DNA from: Trebouxia sp. TZW2008
Taxonomy: Eukaryota; Chlorophyta; Trebouxiophyceae; Trebouxiales; Trebouxiaceae
Direction of reading: 5' to 3'
Length of the DNA stretch: 64,000 bases
NCBI GenBank assembly: GCA_002118135.1
Contig: BDIU01000369.1
Span: forward strand, 1-64,000
Position numbers and translations under genes: made by a program. This document shows, piece by piece, positions 24,001 through 35,867 of the stretch (position 1 is its first letter; each line of letters begins with the position of its first letter). The notes beneath the pieces are model-generated. The model saw only the letters and a list, made by a program, of their open reading frames with translations, was not told the DNA's origin and ran no database searches.

Positions 24001-27000
24001 CAGCTGACACTGTGATTGTGAGCTTCTCGTGTGTGTGGGGACCCTCATGCAGCTCACCCACATTGGACCCTGTCATCTTTTCTTCTTTCTTTGCCGCTGT
24101 TGCGCTCTTGACTGTGCTCGGCAGACTTGCTGAAAGCAGTGTCAAGTGCTGAATCTGATGATGTGGCTTGGATGCAGGAATGCACAGGTGCTGAGGGAGT
24201 TTGCCAGGAACTGGCTGCCGCTGTTATTCAATGCCTTCATTGCTACTGACACTCAGGAGCGCAACAGCTATGCAGCGGCCATTGCTGCCTATGCAACTAT
24301 CACTGAGCCAGCTACCCTGTCACACTTCTTCAGGGAAGTCATCAAGAAGCTGCTTAAGGTACAACTTTGGTCAGACATTGATTTGGTCTGGTGGCCAGTC
24401 ATGTGTGCACTGCTGCTAGGCCTGGTCATTGATTGCTCAGCAAGAAGTTGAGCTTTGGTCTGATTGTGCTGCTCATGACAATGCAGAACTGACATGCATT
24501 TGAGGTGTGTAGTGAATGCATGTGATGGCATGCGCGACTACTTGATGGAGGGCAACGGAATTCAGAGGCATATATATATATATGTGTCATTCATACTGTG
24601 GCTGGTGTTTAAGCGCTTGGTTTATTTTCAGCTCACTGCCACACGAGCACTGCGTGCTGCTTGTGCACAGGCACAATATCCCTGCACATCCTATGCCTGC
24701 AGTTCCCCGGTCACGCCAAATGCTGCTGTCACTCCACCGAGCTCCTATGAGACTGCTGCATCATTTTGTGAAGCAACACAAGTTGAAACACAATTCAAAT
24801 GGCTGTGGTAGTCCTAGCAAGGAGCTCAGACGTTGTTTCTATCTGTATGAAGCCTGCTCTGCTGATGACAGGTGAGTGAGGACGACGCTACTGGCATTCC
24901 AGCAGTGGGCATTGCCAAGGAGGGCGGGGACACGGCCAGCGCCCGTAAGTGCACCTTCATGGAGCTAGCCTTGTGCCTGGCCCCAGGCCTTGACTCCAAC
25001 GGCATCAGCATCCTGTACAAGGCTGCAAAGCCAGCACTACAGGTACATTTCGAGATGTCTCGAAAGGCTTGTTTCTGACATTCAATTTAATGAGTACGTG
25101 TGTCCGATCAAGGCAGCATATTGTCCAACAAACAGTCTTGCAGCATTGCATCTTTACTCTGCAAGCAAGCACCTCAAAGTTTGGTTCTTCTCCGACAAGA
25201 TCAAGCCCTCAGCAGGATGTACATCTTGACAGCAGAATAGTTATGTCACCTGTGTCATCTCACTTGCTACATTGCAGTCATCATTCTATTGTGGTGCGTG
25301 CACTTCTAACTTTGTGGTGATGCGTTTCAGGAGCGTAATCAGGCAGTGTAGAAGAAGGCATATAAGCTGGTAGCCGACATCTGCGAGCACCGTTTAGACT
25401 TCCTGCAAGCCAACTGTCAAGACGTCACAGACTGCATGCTACTTTGTGTTCATCTCCATGCACTGCTGCTGTGTGTTGTTCAATGCGGTGCTGCTTTCCA
25501 GGCGCGTGACCAGGCAGTGCAGGGGAAGGCTTACAAGGTGGTTGCCTACATCTGCGAGCAGCACTCAGACTTTGTACAAGCCAACTGCCAAGACATCACA
25601 GACCGCCTGCTAGTGGGCGTCATCACCTCTCTCTCAGCCGCAAAACGACACCTCCTGAACTGTAATCCTGACATGCTACTTTTGCATTTCAGGAGCGTGA
25701 CCAAGCAGTGCAGAAGAAGGCTTACAAGCTGGTGGCCTACATCTGTGAGCACCGCACGGACTTTATACAAGCCAACTGCCAAGACATCACAGACTGCCTG
25801 CTGGCAGGCGTCATCACCTCTCTGTCAGCTGCAAAGCGCTATCGCTTGAGATGCCTCAAAGCACTCATTCTGCTGCTGCAAAGCAACCAAGCACCTCAGC
25901 TTCAGACGCAGCAGACGCCGGACAATGCCAGCCAGACAGAGATTAGGCAACAGGTGCGTTCTCTGATGACACACATTGCTGATACCTGACAACCATCATT
26001 GTAGAAAGCAGACATTGTTAGCGTTGTCAGCATTTTCTGTGACCATAATTGCTAATAGCAACTAGTGCATGTGCTATCTCGTGCTGGCAGCATTTGGTTC
26101 ATGCACTTGCTGACAGGAGAAGTGGTCGTGCCATGACCTCTTGGAAGCTAGTCTGCATGTGCAGGCTTGACGGTCATCATGCACAATCTGCCGCCGCTGG
26201 CGGGATGCATCGTGCTGCCTTTCTTGAAGCACTGTCAAACAACCCTTCTGACAATTTGATCAGTTTTACCAAGTCAGTTATGACTACAGTCACTTAGGTG
26301 TACTCTGCTTGTGTCATGCAGGTGGTGGGCAGCATGGTGAGCGAGATCATTCTGTGCGTGAAGGAGGTCAACCAGAAGACCCGCACTGCAGCCTATGAGC
26401 TGCTGGTGGGCCTAGCCAAGGCCATGCATGAGCAGCACCCACCCACTTTACCTGCACTCAGTCAGGATATTGACATGGGTATGACTCTCAAGTGCTTGCA
26501 GCCATTGCCTGCGCATCTTACAAGGGTGTGACTACAATATTCCGAAACTGTCTGTTGCAAATATCATGTCTGCTATTGGGGGGCCTAGCCACAGGGCCAT
26601 GCATGAGCAGCACCCACCGCCCCTGCCTGCGATCAGTCGGGACATTGACATGGGTAAGACCCTTGAGTGCATAGTGTCATGCTGCATTCTGGTGCACAGC
26701 TCTTGTCAGATATGTTGACATCTGTCCTGAGATATGTCTCAATGAGTCTAAAGCCCTTTGTGTGCTGGGTTTTGCATGTGATGGCAGGTTCTGCATACGT
26801 GCTCCTGCATCAGCCAACCATCTGAAAAGCATCTTGATGTTGGACTCCACCGAACTAGCTAAGGAAAGCCTGCAATCTGAAAGGCCATTGTCATGCAGGC
26901 TCTGCTTCAATGAATGCAGCTACTGCAGCACTTCATCTTATCACAGTGACTTAGGTGCTTGAGCATCTGTCATTGACGATAAAAGTAGCACAAAAGTTAG

Positions 27001-30000
27001 CCATCAGCACCTTTCGAAGCAGCATCAGGCACATATGCTCTGCCTCCTGCTGTCAAATGTGGTGCAACAGCAAACCCTCTGACTTGTCACCAGTCTCATC
27101 AGCTGTGGCATTGGCGTTGACTGTCTGCATGTGGCACTTGTCAGAACATATTTTAGTCAGCTGTTCATCCAGCTGTTCAATACATGCAACTGTACATGCA
27201 GCTATTCAACACATGCAACTGTACATCCTGCTATTCGTTGAACCTGATCTTGATTGCAATGTTGGATGTCATAATTTTGACCTATGTTCTTTGACATGTA
27301 CTTGCTTTGAAGCATGGTGCTTGCTGGCATGTAGGTGCGTCACACAGCATGCACAGCAGGGGCGGTCTGCACACCCTCTTCAGCATGGTCTTGGGGGGTC
27401 TGGTGGCAGCCACCCCCCACATGGTGGCTGCCACTGTTATGGCGCTTGCAAGGCTGCTGTACGAGTTTGCTGGTCCCCTGGAATATATAGTGGATGAGCT
27501 GCTGCCTGCTGTGCTGGCTCTATTGCGAACCAAGAGCAGGGAAATTGTCAAGTCTGTGCTTGGCTTTGTGAAGGTGCTGCTTGTCCTTGGGTCACACACC
27601 TAGCATCTGTGCTACAGTCTGTAGTTTTGTTTATGATGGCTCATTCTTGCGCGGCGCCTTGGAGTATATGGTGGATGAGGTGCTGCCTGCTGTGCTGATG
27701 CTGCCGCGCATCAAGCGCGGAGAGATTGTCAAGGCTGTCTTGGGCTTTGTCAAGGTCCTCTAGACGTGAACACATGGTGCAGAGTTGCTAGCATGTGAAG
27801 TCAAATTGGTGCCTGCTCATACTTATTTTTTGATCGACATTACAAGCTGAAAAATTCAATGATTTTCTGCACGCCGTTCACTGCAGCAAACATTGCGCTT
27901 TCGTGAATGTGTCATAGTCGTAGTGATAGTGATAGTGACAGCTGACTGTGTCTGAGCTGATTGCTGCTCTTAAGGGCTTCCTGCATCACTAGCCTGTTGC
28001 TGCCTGCATGACAATGTGTGATGACAAAGCATGTCCTGGAAAACCATAACTTGGCTGCATTGTCTACAACCTCAACTGTTTTGTGGTTTGTAGGTAGTGG
28101 CCATGCGGCTACCTGTGCCGCTAGTTACACAGCACCTGAAAGCCATTCTGGAGGGTGTTCTGTTGTGGAGTGCTGACACCAAGAACCAGTTCAAGCTAAA
28201 GGTATCCCCTCCATGTCATGTGTTGCTCTGTGCGTGCTCATTGTACATGCCAGGTGGCTGCAACAGCTCCTATATATTGCATTGGACATGACACGGAGTG
28301 CATAGGAGTATGCCCTAACCTGATATGTCGATGGTGGCATCTCATACTGTTGGTTGTGGCTCTGCTTTCGTTTCTGTGCCTTGCAAGGCATCAATGCGTT
28401 GCTGAGGCCCATACAGAGAACAGAGGTGACCTGTGGTCTGATGCAAATGCTGTGTCTGAACATCTGATGCTGTATGTTTCATAGCAATGACTGTGTCTGT
28501 CTGTGCATCAGGTGCGTGTGGTAGTGGAGAGGCTGGCTCGGCGGCTAGGGTATGATGCTGTGGCCAGCAACATCCCAGAGGAGCACCGCAAGCTGCTGAC
28601 CCACATCAGGAAGGAGAAGAGCAGGAAGCTGCGAGAAGACAAAGCTGACAAGGTACAGTAACCTCTCTTTGCATCAACAGCTTCGGTCATCAAGAACCAT
28701 ATCCTTGTACCGATGGCATAACCATAAGCATTGAGAAGAATGGTGAATCCTCGTAAGGAGGCACCTTATGTTGAGACACTGCTGAATCCGCTGCACCTTC
28801 AGCGTCACTGTGATGCTATGGCTTACTGCTGGCCAGAGTGAGGGGCTGCTGCCAGCCTCTTGTGAGTGCCTTGAGCATCTGCAGCCTGTCTGTCCCAATA
28901 GCATACAAAGGGCTTGGCAGCGCGCTTAGCAATCTTCGATTGTGCTTGTGACGCATGAGCATCAGATGCAAGCACAATGCTCTGTTGGATGTGTTTCAAG
29001 GTTTGCAGATGTGCGCATCTGTGGTCATACCATTGGCCTGACTGAGATACTGGCAATACATGCACAGCAAAATTTGAAACTTGATTGACTCAACCATCAT
29101 GTCTTGCTGCGGGTGGCTGTCTCTGTTTGGTCTGGCAAGGGCACTGCAAGCGCATATATGGGCTCTGAGGTGCTATGCACGTGTGAGCTCATGTGGGCAG
29201 CTGCAGTCCCTTGACATGACCAGCAAGGCATGCAACCTAGCCGAGACATTACCACAAATGCGCAGACAGGCAGCCGTTTCATTATCATTGTCATGCTTGT
29301 TCTGGGTGCCTGCTGAAGCAGCAGTCCTGGGCTGCTCATACAAGGTTGCTGGCATGATGGATAACAAGCATTTCACTTCTGTGCAGGACAGACAGCCAGT
29401 TCATATGTCTTGACTGGTCTGTCCTATGTGCTAGAGCGCCTGTACACAGGTCTTGACGTATGTGTCTGTTGTAACCTTGCAGATGGAGATGGACGGTGCA
29501 GAGGGCAAGTCACAGATCGGAGGCTCTAAGCGTGCCCGCACAGTTGCAGCCAGCCAATGGGACCCACAAGTGTTTTCTGATGATGAGGCTGAGGCAGATG
29601 TGCGTACCAAGCTGGGGGGGACGACGCTGGGCGGTACAATTGGCAAGCCTATCACTGCAGGTTGGCATATGCCTTGTCTTCCTTACAGCTGCACTGCTGC
29701 TCGTTTCTTACACAGAGACAATGACAGTCCTCTTCCTACGTCTGTCTGGGAAGAGCATGTTGTTGACCAGGCATCGCTCATACGCCTGCCAACGCAGATT
29801 GCATATGCCTTGTCTCATCAATTGCCTGAAAGAACGGCAGATATGAGCACCAAGCCTGAAGGCACAATGCTGGAGGGCACGATGCGCAAGTCTCGCACTG
29901 CAGGTCAGCATATGTCTTGTGTTGCTTGCGTTTGCAGAGCTGTGATCACAGCACAGGGCTGTTATGAACTCTATCAGGCGTGCTTGTTGCCAGTTAGGCC

Positions 30001-31365
30001 CTGCAGCAAGTGCCTTGACTTGACAACATCACTTTCCATGTCACATGAAAAACGCGTGGGCAATATATGCAGCAGCAGCGCTTAGCACAGCAGACAAAGC
30101 AAGCTGCAATGCTGCAGGCAAGTCTGTGAAAAGCATGGCAAGGGGGGGCAAGGGGAGCCTCCCCAGGGAAGTTGGGGGGGACCCCTTGGATCTTTTGGAT
30201 GCAGGCACAAGCCGCAAGTTGGTGCGGCATGCTGCTGCCAAGGGCCAAGCTAGTGGCCCTGGTGCTGCTGCAGACGCTGACATTGACTTTGAGGAGGGTG
30301 ATGATGGAAAGATCATTGTCAAGGTGAGGCATGCATTTCCAACACACCCTTGAATGCTTAATCTGCCTGCTGCCAGATGTCAAGCATGGTTGGCAGATGT
30401 TGGGAGGTTGGCATCACTCTGTCTTGAGTGTCAACACCTGGTGCAACAGCATGTCCTCAGCGCAGCTGTGGCTCATCTTTGCCAGCTAGCCAACCATCAT
30501 TGACGTCCCAATATTGGTCTGGTCACTTGACAGGACGAAGAGGCACAAGGTCGGAAGCGCCGCCGCAGCACGCACCTCGATGATAGCGACGACAGCGACT
30601 TTGACGACATAAGGCATGTGCATGGCGCCAAGGCAGCCTTGAGAGACGGCGCGAGTAGCGTGAGGTATGCTGCCACAGAGGGGGGCAAGTCTCGAGGCAG
30701 GAGCACCGCCGGCAAATCTGCTGGAGCTCGCAGCTTGGGAGCTAGGACAAGTGCTACTGCCAAAGAAGCTGGCTCCCAGCATTCTGGAGACCGGTAAGAC
30801 CACCTTCAGATTGTTTCAATGGCCATATGCTGAGGTGGTGTGTGCTCTGATGGTGCCAATGCAATAGTGTACTGCAAGACTGCCACAGCACCTGCCTCTC
30901 AAGCTTACCGGTTCATGCATGCTTTTGTAGCATTGTGACGTACTGTTCACACGCCCTCTGGGCTCAAAGCGTCACAGCGGCTGCTGTCAATCGCCCAATC
31001 AAGAATACTAGTCTACATCAACATCTGCTCAGCTTTGCAGGATGCATTCTTGGTGATACCTATGCACAGTGCTCACTGCGTTGATGCATGTTGGCAAGCA
31101 TACTTTTCAAGTTTGCATCGATGCATGGACCACATTTCTGATCATGCATTAATCTGCATGCAGGTTCAAAGCAAGGAAGGGCGCCAAGGGTGATACCAAG
31201 GGTGGCAGCAAGGTGGAGCCATATGCATACTGGCCTTTGGACAGGAAGATGCTCAACAGAAGAGCTGGCAAGCAGGCTGCTGCAAAGAAGGGCTTGCAGC
31301 GTGTCGTGAAAGGCGCAAAAGCTGGGGCAGTGAAAGGCCACAAGGCCAAACGACGAAAGACATAA
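18028..31365 (+). CDS. RRP12: RRP12, ribosomal RNA processing HEAT-repeat protein
   Basis: Twenty-one exons: 18028-18234, 18309-18434, 18627-18849, 19299-19457, 20151-20391, 20589-20869, 21192-21418, 21782-22035, 22895-23003, 23643-23782, 24178-24358, 24872-25042, 25693-25953, 26322-26478, 27335-27573, 28094-28201, 28512-28652, 29483-29660, 30118-30323, 30534-30793, 31164-31365. All phases close, giving 1356 residues, near the family size. It is helical (HEAT-like) throughout. The NUC173-type region includes VLAVAHTLGVRYQDGW and AMGPQAVLNVLPLGLLE. The C-terminus is acidic and then lysine-rich, ending with VEPYAYWPLDRKMLNRR and a basic tail, a hallmark of RRP12. The family acts in pre-40S and pre-60S maturation and nuclear export. 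Intron 8 (22036-22894) uses a GC donor. At least nine exons have decayed copies in the neighbouring introns. Confidence 0.95.
18955..19035 (+). repeat. Downstream copy of RRP12 exon 3 tail
   Basis: GTGTTGGCAGCTCTTCAGGG then CACATCTGCACTG and GCTAGTGATGCTGTCCTCAA repeat 18788-18850, including the CTCAAAG-GT donor. An in-frame stop in the copy (CTGTAAAGG) shows it is not coding. Confidence 0.85.
19556..19785 (+). repeat. Two downstream copies of RRP12 exon 4 tail
   Basis: The segments at about 19558-19610 and 19727-19778 repeat the exon 4 end (CTGCATATGCTGGGCTCCCT, CAAGCAGATCATGCC, TTTGCAG-GT). Confidence 0.85.
19797..19846 (+). repeat. GCT/GCC trinucleotide tract in RRP12 intron 4
   Basis: An uninterrupted run of GCT, GCC and GCT triplets, flanked by GTT-rich DNA, lies in intron 4. 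Confidence 0.9.
19972..20100 (+). repeat. Upstream copy of RRP12 exon 5 start
   Basis: Starting after ATACAG, the copy stays open (GPLSTMLLKL, SRSATDCLEMLCSA) and matches 20151-20265. It lacks the second half of exon 5, which shows that the later copy is the used exon. Confidence 0.85.
21676..21725 (+). repeat. Upstream copy of RRP12 exon 8 start
   Basis: AGGCACTAGAAGGCAAGGGA then GGGGCCAGGACCTG repeats the exon 8 start at 21780-21815. The spacing is about 104 bp. Confidence 0.8.
23089..23160 (+). repeat. Downstream copy of RRP12 exon 9 tail
   Basis: ATCATTGTCTGCAAAGCCTT, GCTATGCTGTGCCTACAGA and GTCGCAAGGCTCTCAAGGTG repeat 22949-23006, including the AAG-GTG donor. Confidence 0.88.
25331..25690 (+). 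repeat. Two upstream copies of RRP12 exon 13 start
   Basis: Copies begin at 25331 (with an in-frame TAG) and 25502 (open as ARDQAVQGKAYKVVAYICEQ) before the working exon at 25693. Spacings are 171 and 191 bp. Copy 2 keeps an acceptor (TTTCCAG) but has no donor after the exon body. Confidence 0.9.
26565..26655 (+). repeat. Downstream copy of RRP12 exon 14 tail
   Basis: GGCCTAGCCACAGGGCCATG, CATGAGCAGCACCCACC and GGGACATTGACATGGGTAAG repeat 26408-26482 with small indels. The GACATGG-GTA donor is retained. Confidence 0.9.
27650..27765 (+). repeat. Downstream copy of RRP12 exon 15 tail
   Basis: This copies 27470-27580 (GAGTATATGGTGGATGAGGT, CTGCCTGCTGTGCTG, GGCTTTGTCAAGGTCCT). It stays largely open up to a TAG after the donor position. 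Confidence 0.9.
29838..29910 (+). repeat. Downstream copy of RRP12 exon 18 tail
   Basis: GAAGGCACAATGCTGGAGGG, CACGATGCGCAAG and CGCACTGCAGGTCAGCATAT resemble 29613-29670, keeping the GCACTGCAG-GT donor. Confidence 0.75.
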
Positions 31366-31860
31366 TCAAGAAATTCTTCTGATTCAATCAGAATTGGACC
31401 CTAGGCCCAGGCACACAGTCTGATTTATTGATTAAAAGCAGTGTGGGCTTATTTTACTCATCTTATCCAGTTGCATCCGTACAGCAGCACATACAGATGT
31501 TGTTGGGTTTGATAACTTGCAAATATGATATGTGGTGTCTCAAGCTGCTTGTTGCTTGTACAGTTGATCAAGATGTCATTTATGATCAGTTGATGCCTGA
31601 GCAAGAACATTCAAAAGATTTGTATTGAGGATGTCGTGTTCTGATCTTTTGCAAACAAATGTGTCAGCAAGCACTTCATGGTATGTGGTCTCGGAGCAGA
31701 GGTATATAGCAGGCAGAGCGGAAACACGGTCGGCAGGTCGCCCCGCAAATGCTCCCTCGTTGACCCGTTTCGCGCAGCATACACAGCATCGGAGGACTCG
31801 TGTGATCCGCCCGACGCTCACGAAGCACCTTGACAGTGATACTTTAGTCAAAATCCACGA
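31366..31860 (+). other. RRP12 3' flank and YVH1 promoter
   Basis: This 495-bp interval lies between genes on the same strand. A TATA-like motif (GGTATATAGC) sits at about 31701-31710, roughly 150 bp before the YVH1 start codon. Nothing else is recognised. Confidence 0.45.
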
Positions 31861-33715
31861 ATGAACGCCAGTGATCAAAGCGCTGATCCTGTGCCCGAGT
31901 CATTCTCCGAAATACGCCCAGGTGCTGCACTTCAGCAGCACATTGCAACTGGCATCGCAAGCTTCAGCGGTTAAGCAGTCGATTGGTGCAGGGCTATACT
32001 TAGGGGGTTTGAGCTCGCTGCTCTTTGCAGAACAGTTGACTGTGACACACTTTGTGGTAAGCGCTGAGTGTATTCCCACATGTTGCAAGGCAGGACGTGC
32101 AGCTGTCTGTGCTCAGAAAATGGTGCCCACGGTCAACTTCTGGTACAGACGGTCCTGCCCACTCTGAGCGCCCTAAAAGACTCCCCAGACTTCCAGTACG
32201 CCTTGCATGCAAGATTCAGGCGTCTACACATCTGTCTGGAGGATGCAGACCACGCCAACCTTCTACCGCATTTGGAAGCTGCCGTAGCTTTTATCAGGAG
32301 CGCTCTCAATGCTGATGCCAAAGTGCTGGTCCACTGTGCAGCAGGCATCTCAAGGAGTGCCACGGCAAGCTTTTCAAGGTCTCTGTGCACACGAGCATGC
32401 ATGCTGTCAACATCTGCACAACACACCACACCCTCATGCTTGATGTCATTCCAGGTCCTTACGGCACCTTGAACTTTGAGCAGCTGCACCATGCACATCG
32501 CTTGCTGCAACAGCTGACATGTTTCTGCCGTGAAAACACCTGTGCTCCATTAACTGCTGTGTTGCTCCCATGTTCAGGTGGTCATAGCATATGTGATGGT
32601 GAATGAGGCGCTTACAGCCCAGCAAGCATTTGCAAGCGTGCAAGCAAGGGCGCCTTGGGTTCAGCCAAATCCTGGCTTTTGGCATCAGCTGAAGCTGTTT
32701 GAGGCCATGGGACACACACTAGATCCCGACTATCAGCCCTACAAGGCTATGTTGCAGACGCAACATCGCCAGCTTGCCACTATTAACACCCGCCCAATGC
32801 CAAAGCTGTGCAAGGTGGAGCATAACTGCTCAAGCCCTGTCTGTCAATCTACCTTGAATTGCTGTAGGCCTGCATCATGCTGTTGCTTTTATCTGCCTGC
32901 CGTAATGCTGACGCATCCCTTTTCAACACTAGGTATTGCTTGTATTGCATTTATGCGACTGCTGTCATGCATGTGTTACGTTTGCACTATGAGGTACAAC
33001 AGCAGCAAGACAAAAGCACACCAGTTCGGCATCTATTCTCTCAGTTTATCAATAAAGCTTTCACAGAAATCTCTGTGCAATGCAGGAAGGTGATTGGGTG
33101 TGCAAGCAATGCAGCAGATTGCTGGTGACAGCAGCGTCTGTCATTGTTGACCAGGCTGACGGAACAGCAACTCACGGGCAATCCACCGATGGCAACAGCT
33201 CATGCAGTACTGGCGTATCACGGGACAAGCATTTGCTGGTCAAGCCACAGCGCTGGATGGGCAGCAGCATGTCAGCGGCAGTGACAACTCTGGAAAGCAG
33301 TCTGAACTGTCCAAAGTAAGCACCCTTGTCTGCTGCTGCCAATTACTGAGCCGAGCTGCAGTTAAACTTGCACTCAGGGTATCGAGCTGATGCATACATA
33401 TGCTGCACATAGGTCACGAGCTACATCATCAGTGTTGTCCCACAAACTTGCGCTGTTGCGGAGTAACATCCAAATCCTCTGCTCTTTGCAAATCTTGTAG
33501 TCATTGACCAAAACCATGCAAGATAGCTCAACAACAACAAATGGATCAGGAGTTTGTGCCTGTGCAGCTGTGCAAGCAGGGTGGGCAGCTTTGAGTGGGG
33601 CAGCACTAGTGTAGCAGGCATTGCAGACTTGCATACTGCTGAAGGGACACAGCATCCTCTTCCTAGGCTCAACTTGTCAGCTGTCACTCAGTGCCAGTCT
33701 GAGGGGTCTGTTTGA
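31861..33715 (+). CDS. Dual-specificity phosphatase with zinc ribbon (YVH1/DUSP12-like)
   Basis: Proposed exons: 31861-31921, 31968-32056, 32149-32364, 32578-32814, 33086-33315, 33568-33715. Phases close, giving 326 residues. The first intron is only 46 nt (or 40 nt with the acceptor at 31961), but one is needed because the frame shifts there. The catalytic domain starts with GAGLYLGGLSSLLFAEQ and has the P-loop HCAAGISRSAT (Cys about 113, Arg about 119) followed by VVIAYVMVNEAL. The C-terminal half carries the YVH1 zinc module: WVCKQCSRLLV, then LLVKPQRWM, then CPNCASRVGSFEWG. That combination separates YVH1/DUSP12 from other phosphatases. In yeast the zinc module releases Mrt4 during 60S subunit assembly. 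Intron 3 (32365-32577) uses a GC donor. The last exon is short and was found by phase and motif. Confidence 0.88.
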
Positions 33716-34083
33716 AGCAGCACATGCAATATTGCTTCACCTGCTCCCGGACGAGTTACGCATCCAACTCATTGAGCCTATCTTGAGCCTATTTATGCAG
33801 CAGCGTGAGGCCGTGCAGCTTCTATGCAATACTGTCCAGCAATCTGTTTTGGCTTTGCTGTCATTTATAGTGCTTGCGGCATTGGCTGGGTCAATGACTT
33901 ACCTGATGTGGAATCAACGTGGGAATCATGACATTGCTCTAATGCCTTCAAATGTGCATGTATGCATGTACTGATAGCAAATCTGACATTGATAAGTGTG
34001 CCCAGTTTCAAATCCCGATTGCATGTGTCGTTTTCAGCTCGAAGCAGTGCAGACTGATCAAGACCGAAATACATCCCAGCACC
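33716..34083 (+). other. YVH1 3' flank and PsbP-domain gene promoter
   Basis: This 368-bp gap has one open frame (33621-33974) with a hydrophobic stretch. It overlaps the last YVH1 exon in another frame and has no upstream Met context or motif, so I do not call it a gene. Confidence 0.5.
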
Positions 34084-35867
34084 ATGGCTCTTACGGCAAA
34101 TGCGCACGTTCAGGGCTGTTCGATTCGCCATCATTGTGCCAACCCCCGACCGTTTACTGCTGTTCAACAGCCAGTGAGACATGCATCGAGGCACCCCTGC
34201 ACATGCTCCGCAAGACATAGCCCTGAAAACTTTGACAGGCGAGATGCCATGCTTTCCATGGCTGCAGCTGCAGCTGTGTTGAATGTGCAGCCGGCGCAGG
34301 CTGACGGTGGTGAGCATCGAAGACACAGCGTTCAGACTCTAGTCACAAGTTTCCCTTGCGATTCAACCGGTCTTCCTGTGCAGAAACTAAGACTTTGTAT
34401 GGCAAAGCCTCACCGCCCACGAGCTATGGAGGTTATGGGGGAAACGCAAAAGAAGGGGCCAAGTAAGTGCAGCCCTAGCTGTTTTTGCAATTCCTTGTAC
34501 ATGGCATCATGTCATCATCATGATTTGCTGAAGCAAAAATTCATTCAAATGATAGCACATGGCAGATTGTATTGTCCTGCACGTAGGTACACATTTGAGT
34601 ACCCTGCTGCATGGAAAGTTGATGTCGTCAACAAGGTAAGCATGTATTGAAACTCACCAATGTGCTCTCAAAGAAGCATTTCCACGTCATCTGGTCACTT
34701 GACCATCGTCCTTGAGCACATCATGAAACATGCAAGGTCCAGCAGCTTTCCAGTAGTCTAGTCAGGTCCCTTTGCAATCTTATGTTGGTCAAGTGCATGT
34801 GGTCTGTGACATGGGCCAGACAGCTCAACCCAGCGTTTGCGAAGCAACAGCACTGCTCAAGTTGCTGCACTTCCTGTGACACATGAAGAAGTAAAGGAAC
34901 CCGGTCGTCTCTGTCATTTTGCTTGCATTCAACTTGCGCTTGGTATTGCAGACAGAAAAGGGCATGCAAGGGATTGACGCCAGGGTGATCAATCCCAAGA
35001 TTGGCAAAAGTAAGACTCAGCATTTCAATATGTGTAAATCATGCTGCTGAAGCCGATGTGACCCTTGACTGCCATATGCAGCCCAAGGTGCATTTGTTGT
35101 GACTTTTGGGCGTGCTGGCGAAGACAAAAAGTTCAGCAAACTTGGCGATGTTGAAGCTACTTTGCAGGGCTTTGCAGGGGCAGACTATGATCTGCAGGTA
35201 GTGAAACTAATCATATCACTGCTGATGGGCATGCAGCACTTTGACTGTGTGCATCAGCATCAGCCCTGTGGTAACGGCTTCCATGTTTGCTTGCTGCTTC
35301 TTGCAACTTGGAAGCTGGTAATGACTCGTCCAGGCATTGCATGCCCTGAACAATCGACATCATGATGCATAAGCTGCATTGCTGTATGTCACATGTTGGG
35401 CTGTCATGCAACATCGAGCTTGTGCACATGCAGGACGCTTTGGTGGGCTCAACTGATAAAAGCAACGGCTCCCATGAGAAGGATGGCGAGCTTTTCTATG
35501 ACTATGAAGTTGTTGGTGCGGTGAGTCAACAATTGTCTTCACGGCAGTGCAAGATACAACTTGATGTCACTTTGACATGATGACTATGCTCCCTAACGCT
35601 GTATAGCTCATTTCCTTATGCCGTTTGATAGCTGCTGCAAATGCAGGATTTGCATTACCTGGCGTCTATCACCCTGAAGGGCGGCAAAGTCTTTGCCCTG
35701 TTTGTCAAGTCCCCAACAAGGGTAAGGCTGCGCTGCTGTTGAGTACGTGTAGTTCAAATTGCACCATGGCCTTGTTTGCATCAATCAATGAGGCATGTGC
35801 TTTGCAGAACTATGCAGTGGACAAGGTCAAGCTCAGAGCAATAGTGGATTCCTTCACTATTTTGTGA
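34084..35867 (+). CDS. Thylakoid-lumen PsbP-domain protein
   Basis: Eight exons: 34084-34309, 34384-34462, 34587-34635, 34952-35009, 35082-35197, 35434-35520, 35647-35721, 35808-35867. Phases close, giving 249 residues. The N-terminus is a bipartite transit peptide: an uncharged stromal part, then an RR pair followed by AMLSMAAAAAVLNVQPAQA, a Tat-type lumen signal ending in AQA. The mature part has SYGGYGGNAK, then YTFEYPAAWKVDVVNK, VINPKIGKTQGAFVVTFGR, GELFYDYEVVGA, HYLASITLKGGKVFALFV and a C-terminal VDKVKLRAIVDSFTIL. These are PsbP-fold features. The SYGGYGGNA-YTFEYP start resembles the PPD family rather than the oxygen-evolving PsbP itself. Known members assist photosystem assembly; which PPD this is cannot be settled here. 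Confidence 0.9.

Noticed and set aside
28010..28090. Possible box C/D snoRNA in an RRP12 intron (GTGATGAC string)
   Set aside because: No D box (CTGA) at a suitable distance and no terminal stem.
29453..30085. 210-codon frame running through RRP12 exon 18 and its copy
   Set aside because: The frame reads through a used donor (29661) and an intronic exon copy; phase with exon 19 requires splicing at 29660.
33621..33974. Plus-strand frame with a membrane-like helix after YVH1
   Set aside because: It overlaps the true last YVH1 exon in another frame and begins without a usable ATG context.
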